Source: Globodera rostochiensis (taxonomy: Eukaryota > Nematoda > Chromadorea > Rhabditida > Heteroderidae). Taken from it: DNA of 64,000 nt. Shown one piece after another: positions 13,901-26,638 of this stretch. Numbering within the stretch: position 1 is the stretch's first letter; each line of letters opens with the position of its first letter. The notes under the pieces are model-generated. The model was given only the letters and a program-made list of their open reading frames with translations, did no database searches and had not been told where the DNA came from. The stretch spans positions 2,191,991 to 2,255,990 of the forward strand of contig JAEVLN010000012.1 in the NCBI GenBank assembly GCA_018350325.1. Reading direction: 5' to 3'. The position numbers and the translations under genes were made by a program.

Positions 13901-16017
13901 ATGGATGGGGAGAAGGGAAAGGGGGGGGGGTCCATAATCTGATGAGCTGAATGAGACGAGGAGGCAATATGTCCCCTGGAGGGATGTTGACGGGCATTTG
14001 TGTGCCTTCAGAGAATTGTGCCTCTTTGTGCCAACACGGTCGAAACCGTCGACCAAAAATCACACACATTTATGGCACAGATTTTGACCTCTCTTAAAAG
14101 TCCAATTCCTTTGGCATTAAATGTTTCTGTTTTTTGTTGGAAATTTAATAATTAAAAAGCAAATTACTTTTCATTCAGCTCATTTTTTAATTAATAATGT
14201 ACCAACAAAAAAAAAAGTTCAAGCGGAGGGGAGAGACGAACGAACACATGGCGATTGGTTGTCATGGAATGTTTTGTTTGTCATTATGCATTATTAAAGA
14301 AAGCACGCTGGCCATTTCGTTTGGATGAAAGGGAAAGGGAAGGGACAGAATGACATGTTCGTTGCCTGAAGGCCTTTTTACCCCTCGGGGGAGGGGGGGG
14401 AGCGGAGTTTCCGACCGACCGAGTGGCACTTTATCGACATTTCCCCACCCTTTCCCCCCTCGTCAGCGAACCGGCCGTCGTCCGAAAGAAGTTTTTGTTG
14501 TTAGGACAAAAAAGGAAAAGCATTTATTGAGAAAGGGGCGAGCTTTGACGGGACGGGATGAAAGGCTGACGGAATGAATGTGATGGAGACGGGCGGTGGG
14601 GGGGGGATTTGAGAGGGAAGGGATGAGCTTCGGATGGACAGATGTAAATAATGGATTTGAATTTAACGAATGCAAAAGGTTTACGGTTAGAGAATTGCCT
14701 AAGACCCCCCCCCCGGGGGGGGGGGGAGTTTTGTCGCTTTTCTCTTTGATCTACATATCATCGACGTTTTCCCCCAAAGGCATTGGCGCGCGTTTCTTCT
14801 GTTGTTTTTTCTTTTGACCTTAGAACAAAAAAGTGGCCACAGTCATTGGAGGCGTTTCAGGAAAATCAGCTGGTCGTGTTCTGTGACGAAACAACGCCGC
14901 GTTACGTCACGTCCGTGTGCCTGCTGGACTTTGACACGGTGGCAATTGCGGACCGATTCGGAAACATTTCCATTGTGAGCGTTCTTTGAATTAAACAAAA
15001 CAAAAAAATACTCAAATCCTTCCGCACTTTTTATGATCTCCCCCCCTCCCCCTTTTTGATTTCGTTCAGGAAAAAACCTGAACCTGCTGCTATACTTCGG
15101 GGAGAGGGGTCGTTTCGGCATTATTTTTTTAAATGAGGGACCAAAAACTGCACAATTTTCCCGACTTTTGGCCAATGAAATGCAAAGATTATATAAAAAT
15201 CAAATTGGGTTTTTCCCCCAACAAAAATTTGTTCGTTTGTTTGCCAATGGTTCATTCACTCTTATCATTTTTAGGGGGGGGGGGAAATCAAAATCGAAAA
15301 TATATTGCAGACGGAGGCATTTCTCAACAAATTGTGAAGAAAGCGTCTTTTTTTCCGTTCAGTTACGTCTACCGAAGAATGTTGTGGAGGATGTGCAGGA
15401 GGACCCCACGGGGATGAGGGCGTTGTGGGACCGCGGCAACATGAACGGCGCCTCCCAGAAAGTGCGCGCAATTGGGTCAAACAAATCAATCACCTTCAAT
15501 CATAACTTTCAGATGGAGCTGATCGCCCAATTCTATTTGGGCGACATGGTCACCAAACTGCAGAAGACCAGCATTGTGCCGGGCTCCGACGACGCCCTCG
15601 TGTACACGACCATGTGCGGCGCCATCGGAATGGTGGTGCCCTTTCTGTCGCGAGACGTATGTGAAGAGGAGGAGGGGGGAGGCCTTCTTTCTGCCTGCCC
15701 TTCTCCATTTTGTGCCCATTTTCAGGAATTTGAGTTCTTCCAAACGCTGGAGATGCATCTCCGGGTGGAGCACCCGCCGCTGTGCGGTCGTGACCATCTC
15801 TCCTACCGATCTTTCTACGCCCCGTGCAAGGTGGGCGGGCCTTTCTCAGCCAAAACAGTCAAATATATATTTTCAGTTGGTCGTCGACGGCGACCTTTGC
15901 GAGCAGTTCGCCACGTTGGAGCCCGCCAAACAGCGCGAAATCGCCGCCGCGTTGGGGCATAAGCCGGGCGTTGTCGTCAAAAAATTAGAAGATTTGCGCA
16001 CGCGATATGCATTTTGA
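1998..16017 (+). CDS. SF3B3: Splicing factor 3B subunit 3 (SAP130), complete
   Basis: A scaffold of the SF3b complex in U2 snRNP, working in the nucleus at branch-site recognition. It is a triple beta-propeller protein related to DDB1 and CPSF160. Start ATG 1998 opens [15 protein letters not shown], as expected for the family. Exons: 1998-2084, 2244-2385, 2478-2653, 2700-2867, 2911-3033, 3193-3324, 3376-3617, 3675-3840, 3889-4057, 4133-4389, 4465-4691, 4746-4882, 4938-5026, 5115-5269, 5317-5491, 5544-5661, 5717-5807, 5863-6034, 6082-6192, 13174-13272, 14861-14974, 15363-15461, 15513-15656, 15726-15830, 15877-16017. They sum to 1213 codons (1212 aa; the human protein is about 1217). Conserved blocks include [51 protein letters not shown] and the C-terminal [12 protein letters not shown]. 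Most introns are 43-160 nt, but two are very large (6193-13173 and 13273-14860). Every junction keeps phase and all use GT-AG. Confidence 0.97.
6535..8820 (-). CDS. Biogenic-amine-type class A G-protein-coupled receptor
   Basis: A seven-helix plasma-membrane receptor for a small amine transmitter (dopamine, tyramine, octopamine, serotonin or similar); the ligand cannot be fixed from sequence. Exons in transcript order: 8395-8820, 7822-8343, 7630-7775, 7408-7569, 7283-7345, 6750-7224, 6535-6675, giving 644 aa with every phase agreeing. Start ATG 8820, with a second ATG directly after. Seen: extracellular N-terminus of about 95 residues, TM1 [19 protein letters not shown]2 [11 protein letters not shown], an aspartate exactly 17 residues before the DRY aspartate (the amine-binding D3.32 position), [14 protein letters not shown]5 [15 protein letters not shown], a very long third loop of about 200 residues rich in Lys/Ser, TM6 [19 protein letters not shown], and TM7 [12 protein letters not shown]. 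Oddity: the TM6 CWxP motif is CWLG, so the proline is missing. It lies wholly inside an SF3B3 intron, antisense to it. Confidence 0.88.
8821..13173. other. G-run-rich non-coding part of the SF3B3 intron
   Basis: Upstream of the GPCR, so it probably holds its promoter. Many runs of 7-15 G lie on the plus strand (for example near 9188, 11439, 11941, 12473, 12811). A (TG)n microsatellite sits at 12726-12749. Open frames here are low-complexity Gly/Pro/Arg readings of the G runs, and I do not support any as genes. Confidence 0.6.
13273..14860 (+). other. Second large SF3B3 intron (1,588 nt)
   Basis: Runs from the GT after YKKA to the TTTCAG before [10 protein letters not shown]. It has several G runs (13727, 13761, 13821, 13921, 14391, 14600, 14718) and a short TCC-repeat stretch near 13498. 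I see no gene in it. Confidence 0.75.
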
Positions 16018-16509
16018 AATGGGCGATTGGGTGGTGCGACGGATTGTTGGCGAAACGTCTCATCTTTCACATTCGATCGCTTTTAACAATTTTTGTTTGC
16101 ATTTGCGACGTCCAAAATGAGATTTTATCACAGCACAAAAAAGTGGAATGAATCCAAAGCAAAACGGAAGCATAAAAAATCCTAAATTTAAAAACTCCGG
16201 AAACTTTGAACATTTTTTTTTGCTTTTCGGACGGCACAATATTTTTTTGTTTGTCCTATTCGTTCGTTCGTTTGTTTGTTGGCCCCTTCCGCCTCCCACA
16301 ATTTCGAATTTCCAACGCAAATTTTGGTCTCTCAAACAACAAAGTTAAATCAAACACCTCAACACTTTTTTTCGATTTATTTTTTATGTTCTTTTTCACC
16401 TACATAATATATATTAATATTTATTTAAATTTGTTTCATTTAATTCTTTCATTTTTTTTTGTCCCTTTTTCTGTCCATTTTTCTTCCGCCGACCGACCGA
16501 CCGATCGAA
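16018..16509. other. Spacer between SF3B3 and AHCY
   Basis: About 490 bases, very T-rich towards the AHCY start (16360-16470). It ends in a short GACC repeat (16487-16503) just before the ATG. It carries the SF3B3 3' UTR and the AHCY promoter or trans-splice region. No gene seen. Confidence 0.6.
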
Positions 16510-18779
<2,270 letters not shown>

Positions 18780-19675
18780 GAGACTGCGGCGGTGTGAAGC
18801 TTTTTTTGTTGACGGATTTGGCCAATCATTCCCACGTCTGCCATTTTGTTAACATTTGCCAGAAAGGCTCTGAGTGAGTGAGTGTACTGCTCGAACTTTT
18901 TGTTCTCTTTTTTATTTTTGTAATAATTATGCGTGGGGGTTTCATAAGCTGATGTTATTATTATATGTTCTGCTCATGTTCGCTTGTGGTGTTGTTACTT
19001 TTGTCGCACAGAGCAAAAAAATTTATGCATCATTCTCTGGATTGGAATATTTGAACCGAGTGGGGGGGGGGGAGTATATGGACATTTTGGGGGAAGGTGG
19101 GCGAACATAAATACAAAAAGAGTCGTCGTGGGTGAAGATGGTAAAGCGAATGGATGGAGCTGATTTGTGAGTGATATCGATGGGGGCGATGAGAATAGTG
19201 GATGACCGACCACCCACAACATGACGGATGATGAAAGATGGCGGGCGGGTTGGGGATGGATGCTGGTGATGAACATTACAATGGACGGGGGGAGGAAGCA
19301 TTTAGGAACGCTCTGCTGAATTCGGGAAATGGGAATTAATTTGACCACAACCAAATGGTCCAATTCGACGACGGGAAGGAGACAGACAGTGGACGCAAAA
19401 GCGAAAGGAGGGGGGGGGGGAATTGCATTTGACTCTCTCCCCCATGGCGGCAGGGAATGAATGATGGGAATTTGGGGGGTGGGGGGGGGGGGTGCCGAGG
19501 TGTGAGCGAATGAATTGTTGGGGACGATAGGACTAGATTCGGGGAGGGGAGGCGGGGGTCGCGGGACCGAAGGCCCAATGGGTGACGCTGACTCTTCCGT
19601 TCATCGACGGCATTTCCGGCCGGCCCGCCACCCGGAGGTGCCGTTTCCGACCCGCGACCACCTGAGACCGATCGA
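18780..19675. other. Convergent spacer between AHCY and the phosphodiesterase
   Basis: About 900 bases between two 3' ends. Contains G runs (19064, 19407, 19485) and purine-rich stretches. Both 3' UTRs must lie here. No gene seen. Confidence 0.6.
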
Positions 19676-22600
19676 TCACCGCTCCGTTCGCTTCAACAGA
19701 GTGCCGTTGTCCTTCTTCGGGTCCCAGTCGGCCGACCGCGTCTTCCACTGCTTGTAGTTCTCCTCCAGTTGGACCAACAGATGAGGCAGTTCAGCAAATT
19801 CACACCACAGCGTAAAGGTCTCGCGGGCGAACATGTCCACGAAGGTGCACTGGAAAGGAGTGGAACAAAAGTGAGTGATCAGTGGTTGGTCGATCAAGCT
19901 GATCAGATCGATCAATCGACGTGCAGCGGAAAGGAAAGTCCAAAAATTATATTTAATTTTTGCAAAACGCCCTAACGGCAGCCACAACAGACGGACGGAG
20001 GACGACCTGAGTCAACGGCACGTTGCACGTCTCGCGGTCGAAGCCTTTCATCGTGATTGGCAATTTCCGTTCCGTTTCCTCCGCCGTCTGGTCGAAGTAC
20101 TCCTCCACAATTCGCATGGCCCACTCGTGGCACAGACGCCACGCGCGCGTTGGATTGGCAATGTCCGCACATTTGACCATCTGTACTTGGGGAAATGAAT
20201 GTTAGGGTCCAATGCCCCCCCCCTAAATGCCACGGACCATGCGGCAAATGATCAGCGAATTTGCGTCCCTCTCCTCCTCCGTGTTGTCCGGCATTATGGC
20301 CATCAGTTGCTGGAACTTGGCCAAGTGCTCGAAGTGGCGGCTCATGTCTGTGGCCAACACCATGTCGATGACCGCCTGACGCATTTGGATGAACTCTTCG
20401 CGTGACATTTTGGCGAAGATGTTCACGCCCGGCTGAGAAAGGGTCAGTTGGAAGGCCAACGCCACCTGAGGGCAAAAAAGAATTTGGAGGCAAATCGGCG
20501 GGTGTCCATGCCGTCCACCCGTCCATCACCACCCCCGACGTACGTGGTGGTTCTCCAGGATGGACTGGTCGTTGTACAGCAATGCAAGCCGTTGTCGCGT
20601 GTTCATCAAAAAGGCGTTGCCTCTGCCCGGATGGTCCAAGTCGTGCACAGTCGCGGCGATCAGCGCGGCCGACGCATGCTGGTCTTGGATCATTTGGCCA
20701 ACCTAAAAATATTATATTTTTGTTTCAAAAAAGAATTTGTTTTTTGCTCACCGATTCCGACTTGAGGAAGTAGGAGGTTGCATGCAGAACGTCCTTTAAA
20801 TGCAAATTGAAATAATTAAAAAGTATTTAAAGAAGAAATGCTTTTGTTGTTTTGCTTAATTTGAAAGAATTGCGTTTTAATTATTGGTGCAAATTAATTA
20901 CAGCCGCGTGGGTGGCGTTGTGATAGGCGTTGCCCGCCTGGTAATTGGCCTCAATGACGGTCAGCCACCGGGCGAGCACATCGGACGGACATTGGAGGGC
21001 ATCGCACACATTCCAACGATCAAACACCTGAGGGGATGGGGGGGGGAAGCGTTGATCTGTCTGCTGGCATCCCCTCGGGCGCCATGGGGAAAGACGCCAA
21101 CTAGTGGTGCGCGAGAGTCACGGTTCTCGAAAATTCTCTGGGTCAAGTCTCGGTCTCGAGTCTCGGGGTCAAGTCTCGGTCTCGAGTCTCGGGGTCAAGT
21201 CTCGGTCTTGGTTCTCAAGTCTCGGCTTTCAATGACCGATTAAACGTCCCCCCCCCCCAAAAATGTACAACGTGCCTTCGCGCCGAGGTTGGCCAGCGGA
21301 TGGTGGTCGGTGACGCGTTCCAATTGAATTACGTCAAAGTGCCACGAGTGTTCGTGCTCCAACACGCCCATTATGTCGGCGGAGACGCGTCGGCGGAATT
21401 GCGTCCCGCCGCCCAGTCCCCCAACGGATGCCGCCGTCGCGGAGTCGTCCGCGCCGCATTCGAGGGCGGTGGTGGTGGCCCCGCTGATTGTGCTGCCCGT
21501 GGACACGCGACGTTGCTGATGGTCCCGGAACGCGTCCACCACGGAACGCTTCCGTTGGCGGTTGGGATGGTGAAGCTGAAGAATGGCAAGTGGAAGGAAC
21601 TCCATTAAGAAGCCACCGATTTTGGACATTTGCAAAATGGAATCCCCCCCCCCCCCGGCGCTTCTTTCATTGTTTCATTCCCAGCATAAGTTGGGTGAGT
21701 GACTTGCCCTGATCAGTCCGTCATAATATCCGCTGGCGATCCGATCGTTGTCCCTGAAGCGCGTGATGTTCGGCGTGTACAGCTCGGAGGAGGAGAGAAT
21801 GCGCATCGCCTCGCGCAGTTGCGTCTGCGTCTCCTCGTCACAGCGATGCAAAACGTTGCCCAAGGCGCTGAGGGCCTTCAAAAAGAAAGACTTTCGCCTC
21901 CTTTCTCTCCCCCTTTTACCTCAAAGACTCTCTTTTCTCTCTTTTTCGCCTCCTTTCTCTCCCCCTTTTCGCCTCCTTTCTCTCCCCCTTTTACCTCAAA
22001 GACTCTCTTTTCTCTCTTTTTCGCCTCCTTTCTCTCCCCCTTTTACCTCAAAGACTCTCTTTTCTCTCTTTTTCGCCTCCTTTCTCTCCCCCTTTTACCT
22101 CAAAGACTCTCTTTTCTCTCTTTTTCGCCTCCTTTCTCTCCCCCTTTTACCTCAAAGACTCTCTTTTCTCTCTTTTTCGCCTCCTTTCTCTCCCCCTTTT
22201 ACCTCAGTGATCGGCGCGTCCACCAGCGAACCGAACGATCGGCCCTTTTGTGTGCCGTCCCGAAAGAAAGCGGCTGAAACAAAACTCAACGCCATTTAAA
22301 GTTGGGGGAATACTTTTTGGGGGGGGGGGGTAAATGTAAAAATGTCGGAAGCCCGGAAGGCATTGACTGGGCTGGGCGACGATTGCCCTGACGTCAGAGC
22401 CCCCCAGGGGATAGAAAGTGATTCATTGGGGGGGAGGGTCGATGTCCCCCCCCCCCGCCCCCCCAGTGGAACAAAGGCCCAACCGAACACCAAAAAACAT
22501 AAAAATCTAAAACAAATTATTCGATCGATCAATGGACGGAAAGGAACCCCTAACTTCGAAGCCCCCCCCCCCCGCAAAAGTCCGTTCACTTACCGTCAGC

Positions 22601-25600
22601 ACTTCCCCGTTTCACGTAGACGAATTGTTGTTGGCTAAATATGCATTTGTTGATTAAAAGCTTAATCAATTAAAAGCTTACAATAAATCCCCCATAATTT
22701 TACTGACCTGCTCGAATTTGTCGGCACCGCGATGCATTGCCAATCGGACGAACGCCGGCGGTCCATTGAGGGGGGGACGCCTCCCGCAACAGCGGCGGCG
22801 CCCGAACTGTCAACGACGGACTGTTGACCCTCCACAGACAATCTGAACAAAAACAATGCCATGACACGAAACGGCATAATTTGGTGCAATTGCGGGGTGG
22901 CTGAGCATTTCCTCCCCTCCCCCCCCCCTCATCCGTCTTTCTCGTCCACGCCCACCTGTTGTTGTGTTGCTGTTCCGTCTTCATCTTCTCGTCGCTGGCA
23001 GCTGGCGGCGGGGGACTCGACGGCGGCGGCGCCGCACTCCACGTCACCGCCGCTGTGACTGCCGCCGCTGCACTCGCACCAATTGTGGCGGTCGCGACGT
23101 GGTTAAAGGCGCGATGAGAACGACCTGAAGAGATTTGAATTGTTTTGAATTGTTTGGCAATTTGTGCCGTTTTGGTGATCAACCGACCGGTTGCCGTCTC
23201 CGCAGTGCCATCCGAGCCGAGCACCATCGTCCGGCTGCGTCCTGTCAACAGTTCGTACGCTCTGTTTACGTATTGCACAATGTTCCGCTCGTCACAAATT
23301 TTGATGGGCTGCTGAGCCTCCTCGACGACGGTGAACAGAGCGGGGACGGCACGGAGACGGGAAAAGAGGCGCGAGAACTGCTCGCAAAGGCCGATGTCGG
23401 TGGAGGAGCGCAGAAAGAACTGTTAAAGGGAGGGGGGGGGAGGTCAAACACTTTGAACATGTCCAAAGAAGCCGCCGTCAAAGGGAAGGGTTGGAGGTCA
23501 AACACTTTGAACATGTCCAAAGAAGCCGCCGTCAAAGGGAAGGGTTGGAGGTCAAACGCTTTGAACATGTCCAAAGAAGCCGCCGTCAAAGGGAAGGGTT
23601 GGAGGTCAAACACTTTGAACATGTCCAAAGAAGCCGCCGTCAAAGGGAAGGGTTGGAGGTCAAACGCTTTGAACATGTCCAAAGAAGCCGCCGTCAAAGG
23701 GAAGGGTTGGAGGTCAAACACTTTGAACATGTCCAAAGAAGCCGCCGTCAAAGGGAAGGGTTGGAGGTCAAACACTTTGAACATGTCCAAAGAAGCCGCC
23801 GTCAAAGGGAAGGGTTGGAGGTCAAACGCTTTGAACATGTCCAAAGAAGCCGCCGTCAAAGGGAAGGGTTGGAGGTCAAACACTTTGAACATGTCCAAAG
23901 AAGCCGCCGTCAAAATCGTAAAGTCTTCAATAGACGCAAAATGTTGGACATAAGCCAACAAAAAATGGAATTGGAGAAAAAGCGGAGGAATAAAAAGGGA
24001 AGGGATGGACACCGCCGGGGGGGGGGGCTAATTGGGGCAGAAATTCAACGGGGAATTTGTGCTTAGGGGGAAAGGGGCCAAACGCCGACATTAAAATTTT
24101 GTATTTTGCGCATAATTTTTGCATTATTCACTCATCCGAACCGAACGATTGCTCAAAAGAAACGGCGGCAAAGTTTTGATCTTTGATCCAAACAAAATGA
24201 GGCAAAATGTTTTTGAGGGGGGGGGGGGGGAGGGGACAAAAAAATCCAAAATATTCAAAAATTCATTCATTAAAAAACAAAGTCCAAATCCCCCCAATTT
24301 TATGCCCTTCCCCCATTTTCTAGCGGCCTCCCCGGACCTGTTGTAGCCGCAACAGTTCGGTCAGTCGGCGAATGGTCCGTTCGTTTGGCATTTTGGCGAA
24401 GAGTACGGCGTAGAGAATGTCGTCGGCACCGAAAGCGTACGGAGTGACCGAAACGGCGCCGACCGCCGCGGGGCCTTCGTCGCCACGGACAGCGCTAAAG
24501 GCAATTTTGTTGGCTGTTTAGGACGATGAATGGGGCAAGACAATATTTGCGCCCCGACCCCCGAGGGGTCCCCCCTCCCCGAGGGGTCCCTCCGACCCCC
24601 GAGGGGTCTTTCCGATTCCCGAGGGGTACCTCCGACCCCCGAGGGGTCCCTCCGACCCCCGAGGGGTCCCTCCGACCCCCGAGGGGTCCCTCCGATTCCC
24701 GAGGGGTCCCTCCGATTCCCGAGGGATCCCTCCGACCCCCGAGGGGTCCCTCCGACCCCCGAGGGGTCCCTCCGACCCCCGAGGGGTCCCTCCGATTCCC
24801 GAGGGGTCCCTCCGACCCCCGAGGGGTCCCTCCGACCTCCGAGAGGTCACCGACCCCCCCCCCCCCCCGAGGGGTCCCCGACCGACCTCAGCATGGCGCA
24901 CAGTTCGTTTTGGGCCGATCCGTCTAATAACACAACGACGGGCCGCCGTTGGCGAATTTCTTCGCCTGCGACGTGCGAGGTGCAAGCCTAAAATGACAAA
25001 AAACGGTTCTTTGGTCACCGAAGCAAAACAATTTTTTCATAAATTTATAATTTATGAGAATTTTCCGCCCCAACCCCCCCCCCCCCCGGTACGACCTGAA
25101 CTTCCCAGCCGGCCTGGCGAAGGGCGGCGATGAAAGGCCAATCAGGCGGGTCAAAATAGTGAGGCGGCGATGGGGTGGAGGGAGCGCAAGGCGTACGGAA
25201 GTGGCGGCGGCGGTGTGGGGGCGAGGAGGGCAGTACCAGGACGGCCTGACAATGACAACAAAACGATCAGTGAGTGCTCTCTCTGCTCCACGGCACAAAA
25301 AGCCGACCCGCCCCAAAAAAAAGAGGACAAAAAATGCCGACGATAAGCCTAAATGGTTAGGCACTTTGTCCCTTTTGGGGCGTGTCGGCGTTCTGTCCAT
25401 TCGGCCATTTTGCCGCCCGTCACGAGTGAGGGAAATTGACCGATCGTCAAAATGCCAAACAATGAATGCCATCATTCAAATGTAACGTCAAAATGCCAAA
25501 CAATGAATGCCATCATTCAAATGTAACGTCAAATGCCAAACAATGAATGCCATCATTCAAATGTAACCGACCCGTTTGCATGGTCTGAGCAGCATTGGCC

Positions 25601-26638
25601 CGTATTGGTCGATGGCGCCGGAGGGGGAGGGGGCGCGGGGCAGCGGCGACGACGGCGACGAGGAGGAGGAGCACGAGGGGGGCGAGTCCTGAAGTTGCCG
25701 CCAAAGGATTTTATCGGTGGGGGGGGGCAGCCTTTGGCATTTTTCCTAACCGACCAAAAGCATTGCCCGCTGTTCGCTCGACGCCCCGCCGGCGATGTCG
25801 CCGCCCGAATTCGTTCCGTCCGCGTATTGCACCGCCCGGGGCGGGCGCGAGCCGCGCGCGTGCGTTCCCTTCAAAATGCCCTCGGGCGGTCTCCGACTGT
25901 TTTCCGTCGCTGTTGAAGTGGTCGTCGCCACCTGTTAAAACAGTTTCTAAACGAGCAAACGGTCGCCGCCGCCCCCCCCCCCCCCCAATGATTCATTCCG
26001 ATGATCAGATAATTTTTATGATCAGATTGATCAGATCGTTTTGCCAAGATTAATTTTTATGATCAGATTGATCAGATCATTTCGCCAAGATTAATTTTTA
26101 TGATCAGATTGATCAGATCATTTCGCCAAGATTAATTTTTATGATCAGATTGATCAGATCATTTCGCCAAGATTAATTTTTATGATCAGATTGATCAGAT
26201 CATTTCGCCAAGATTAATTTTTATGATCAGATTGATCAGATCATTTCGCCAAGATTAATTTTTATGATCAGATTGATCAGATCATTTCGCCAAGATTAAT
26301 TTTTATGATCAGATTGATCAGATCATTTCGCCAAGATTAATTTTTATGATCAGATTGATCAGATCGTTTTGCCAATTGCCGCCGACCTTTGTCGCGCCGC
26401 CCAACGGCCTCAAAGGCACGACGCCCTTCTTCGACTTCTGCTGCTGCTGCGGCTGGCGGTCCCGGCGCCGTTTGCCCCCCAACTTCGCCTGCAGTCCCTT
26501 CCATTTTGTGAGTCGCTTGCCGCCATTGGCCACCGCCGCCACGCCCTCCGGCGACGTGCCATCGATGGCTTCCTCCTCAAAAATGGAGGAGGAGGAAGAG
26601 GAAGCGGAGGCGGTGCCGTAGCAGCAGCACCAGCGCAT
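19676..26638 (-). CDS. pde-6: cAMP-specific phosphodiesterase, PDE8 family
   Basis: Hydrolyses cAMP to AMP. Exons in transcript order: 26387-26638, 25755-25931, 25572-25688, 25096-25245, 24887-24987, 24338-24494, 23188-23419, 22956-23124, 22708-22842, 22594-22634, 22203-22273, 21708-21875, 21276-21575, 20902-21027, 20752-20793, 20544-20702, 20238-20465, 20007-20180, 19676-19849, giving 990 aa in constant phase. Order of parts: low-complexity N-terminus starting MRWCCCYGT, a receiver-like domain ([20 protein letters not shown]), a PAS domain ([15 protein letters not shown]), the family hinge [19 protein letters not shown], then the catalytic domain with [18 protein letters not shown], the metal-binding [41 protein letters not shown] and FVDMFA. 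The receiver-PAS-catalytic order is specific to PDE8. Two introns (21028-21275, 21576-21707) need GC donors. Six introns carry different tandem repeats. The first exon assumes ATG 26638; an upstream non-coding exon is possible. Confidence 0.93.
21130..21235. repeat. 26-bp tandem repeat in a pde-6 intron
   Basis: About three to four copies built on GGTCAAGTCTCGGTCTCGAG, degrading at both ends. It lies in the GC-AG intron 21028-21275. Confidence 0.8.
21880..22202. repeat. 52-bp pyrimidine-rich tandem repeat in a pde-6 intron
   Basis: Five copies of a 52-bp unit containing CTCAAAGACTCTCTTTTC and CGCCTCCTTTCTCTCCCC, with one extra partial copy after the first. The plus strand is nearly pure C/T with AAAG interruptions. 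On the gene's sense (minus) strand it is purine-rich. It fills the intron 21876-22202. Confidence 0.9.
23433..23925. repeat. 54-bp minisatellite, nine copies, in a pde-6 intron
   Basis: Nine copies of a 54-bp unit that differ almost only at one C/T site (AAACACTTTG or AAACGCTTTG). Because 54 is a multiple of three and the unit lacks stops, long open frames appear on both strands. The flanking exons (24338-24494 and 23188-23419) join in the family's order without it, so I treat it as intronic. The array ends within about 15 bases of the 3' splice site. Confidence 0.92.
24556..24850. repeat. 20-bp self-complementary tandem repeat in a pde-6 intron
   Basis: About 15 copies of GAGGGGTCCCTCCGACCCCC with a CC/TT variant. 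Each unit can fold on itself (GACCCC pairing with GGGGTC). The array lies in the intron between exons 24887-24987 and 24338-24494. Confidence 0.9.
25446..25566. repeat. 41-bp tandem triplication in a pde-6 intron
   Basis: Three nearly perfect copies of a 41-bp unit containing AATGCCAAACAATGAATGCC, the third shorter by one A. It stops just 5 bases from the donor of exon 25572-25688. Confidence 0.9.
26010..26375. repeat. 41-bp GATC-rich tandem repeat in the first pde-6 intron
   Basis: Nine copies of a 41-bp unit with the palindromic core TGATCAGATTGATCAGATCA. The two end copies share a GTTTTGCC variant where the seven inner ones read ATTTCGCC. It occupies most of intron 25932-26386. Same unit length as the 25446 array but unrelated sequence. 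Confidence 0.92.

Noticed and set aside
15063..15083. Small perfect hairpin GTTCAGG-AAAAAA-CCTGAAC in an SF3B3 intron
   Set aside because: Too short and isolated to argue for a function; could be chance.
23135..24012. Long open frames of about 250-270 codons on both strands
   Set aside because: They arise because the 54-bp repeat is stop-free and a multiple of three. The real PDE8 exons lie on the minus strand and join without this array.
21880..26375. CRISPR-like arrays
   Set aside because: Repeats are directly tandem with no unique spacers, and the host is eukaryotic.
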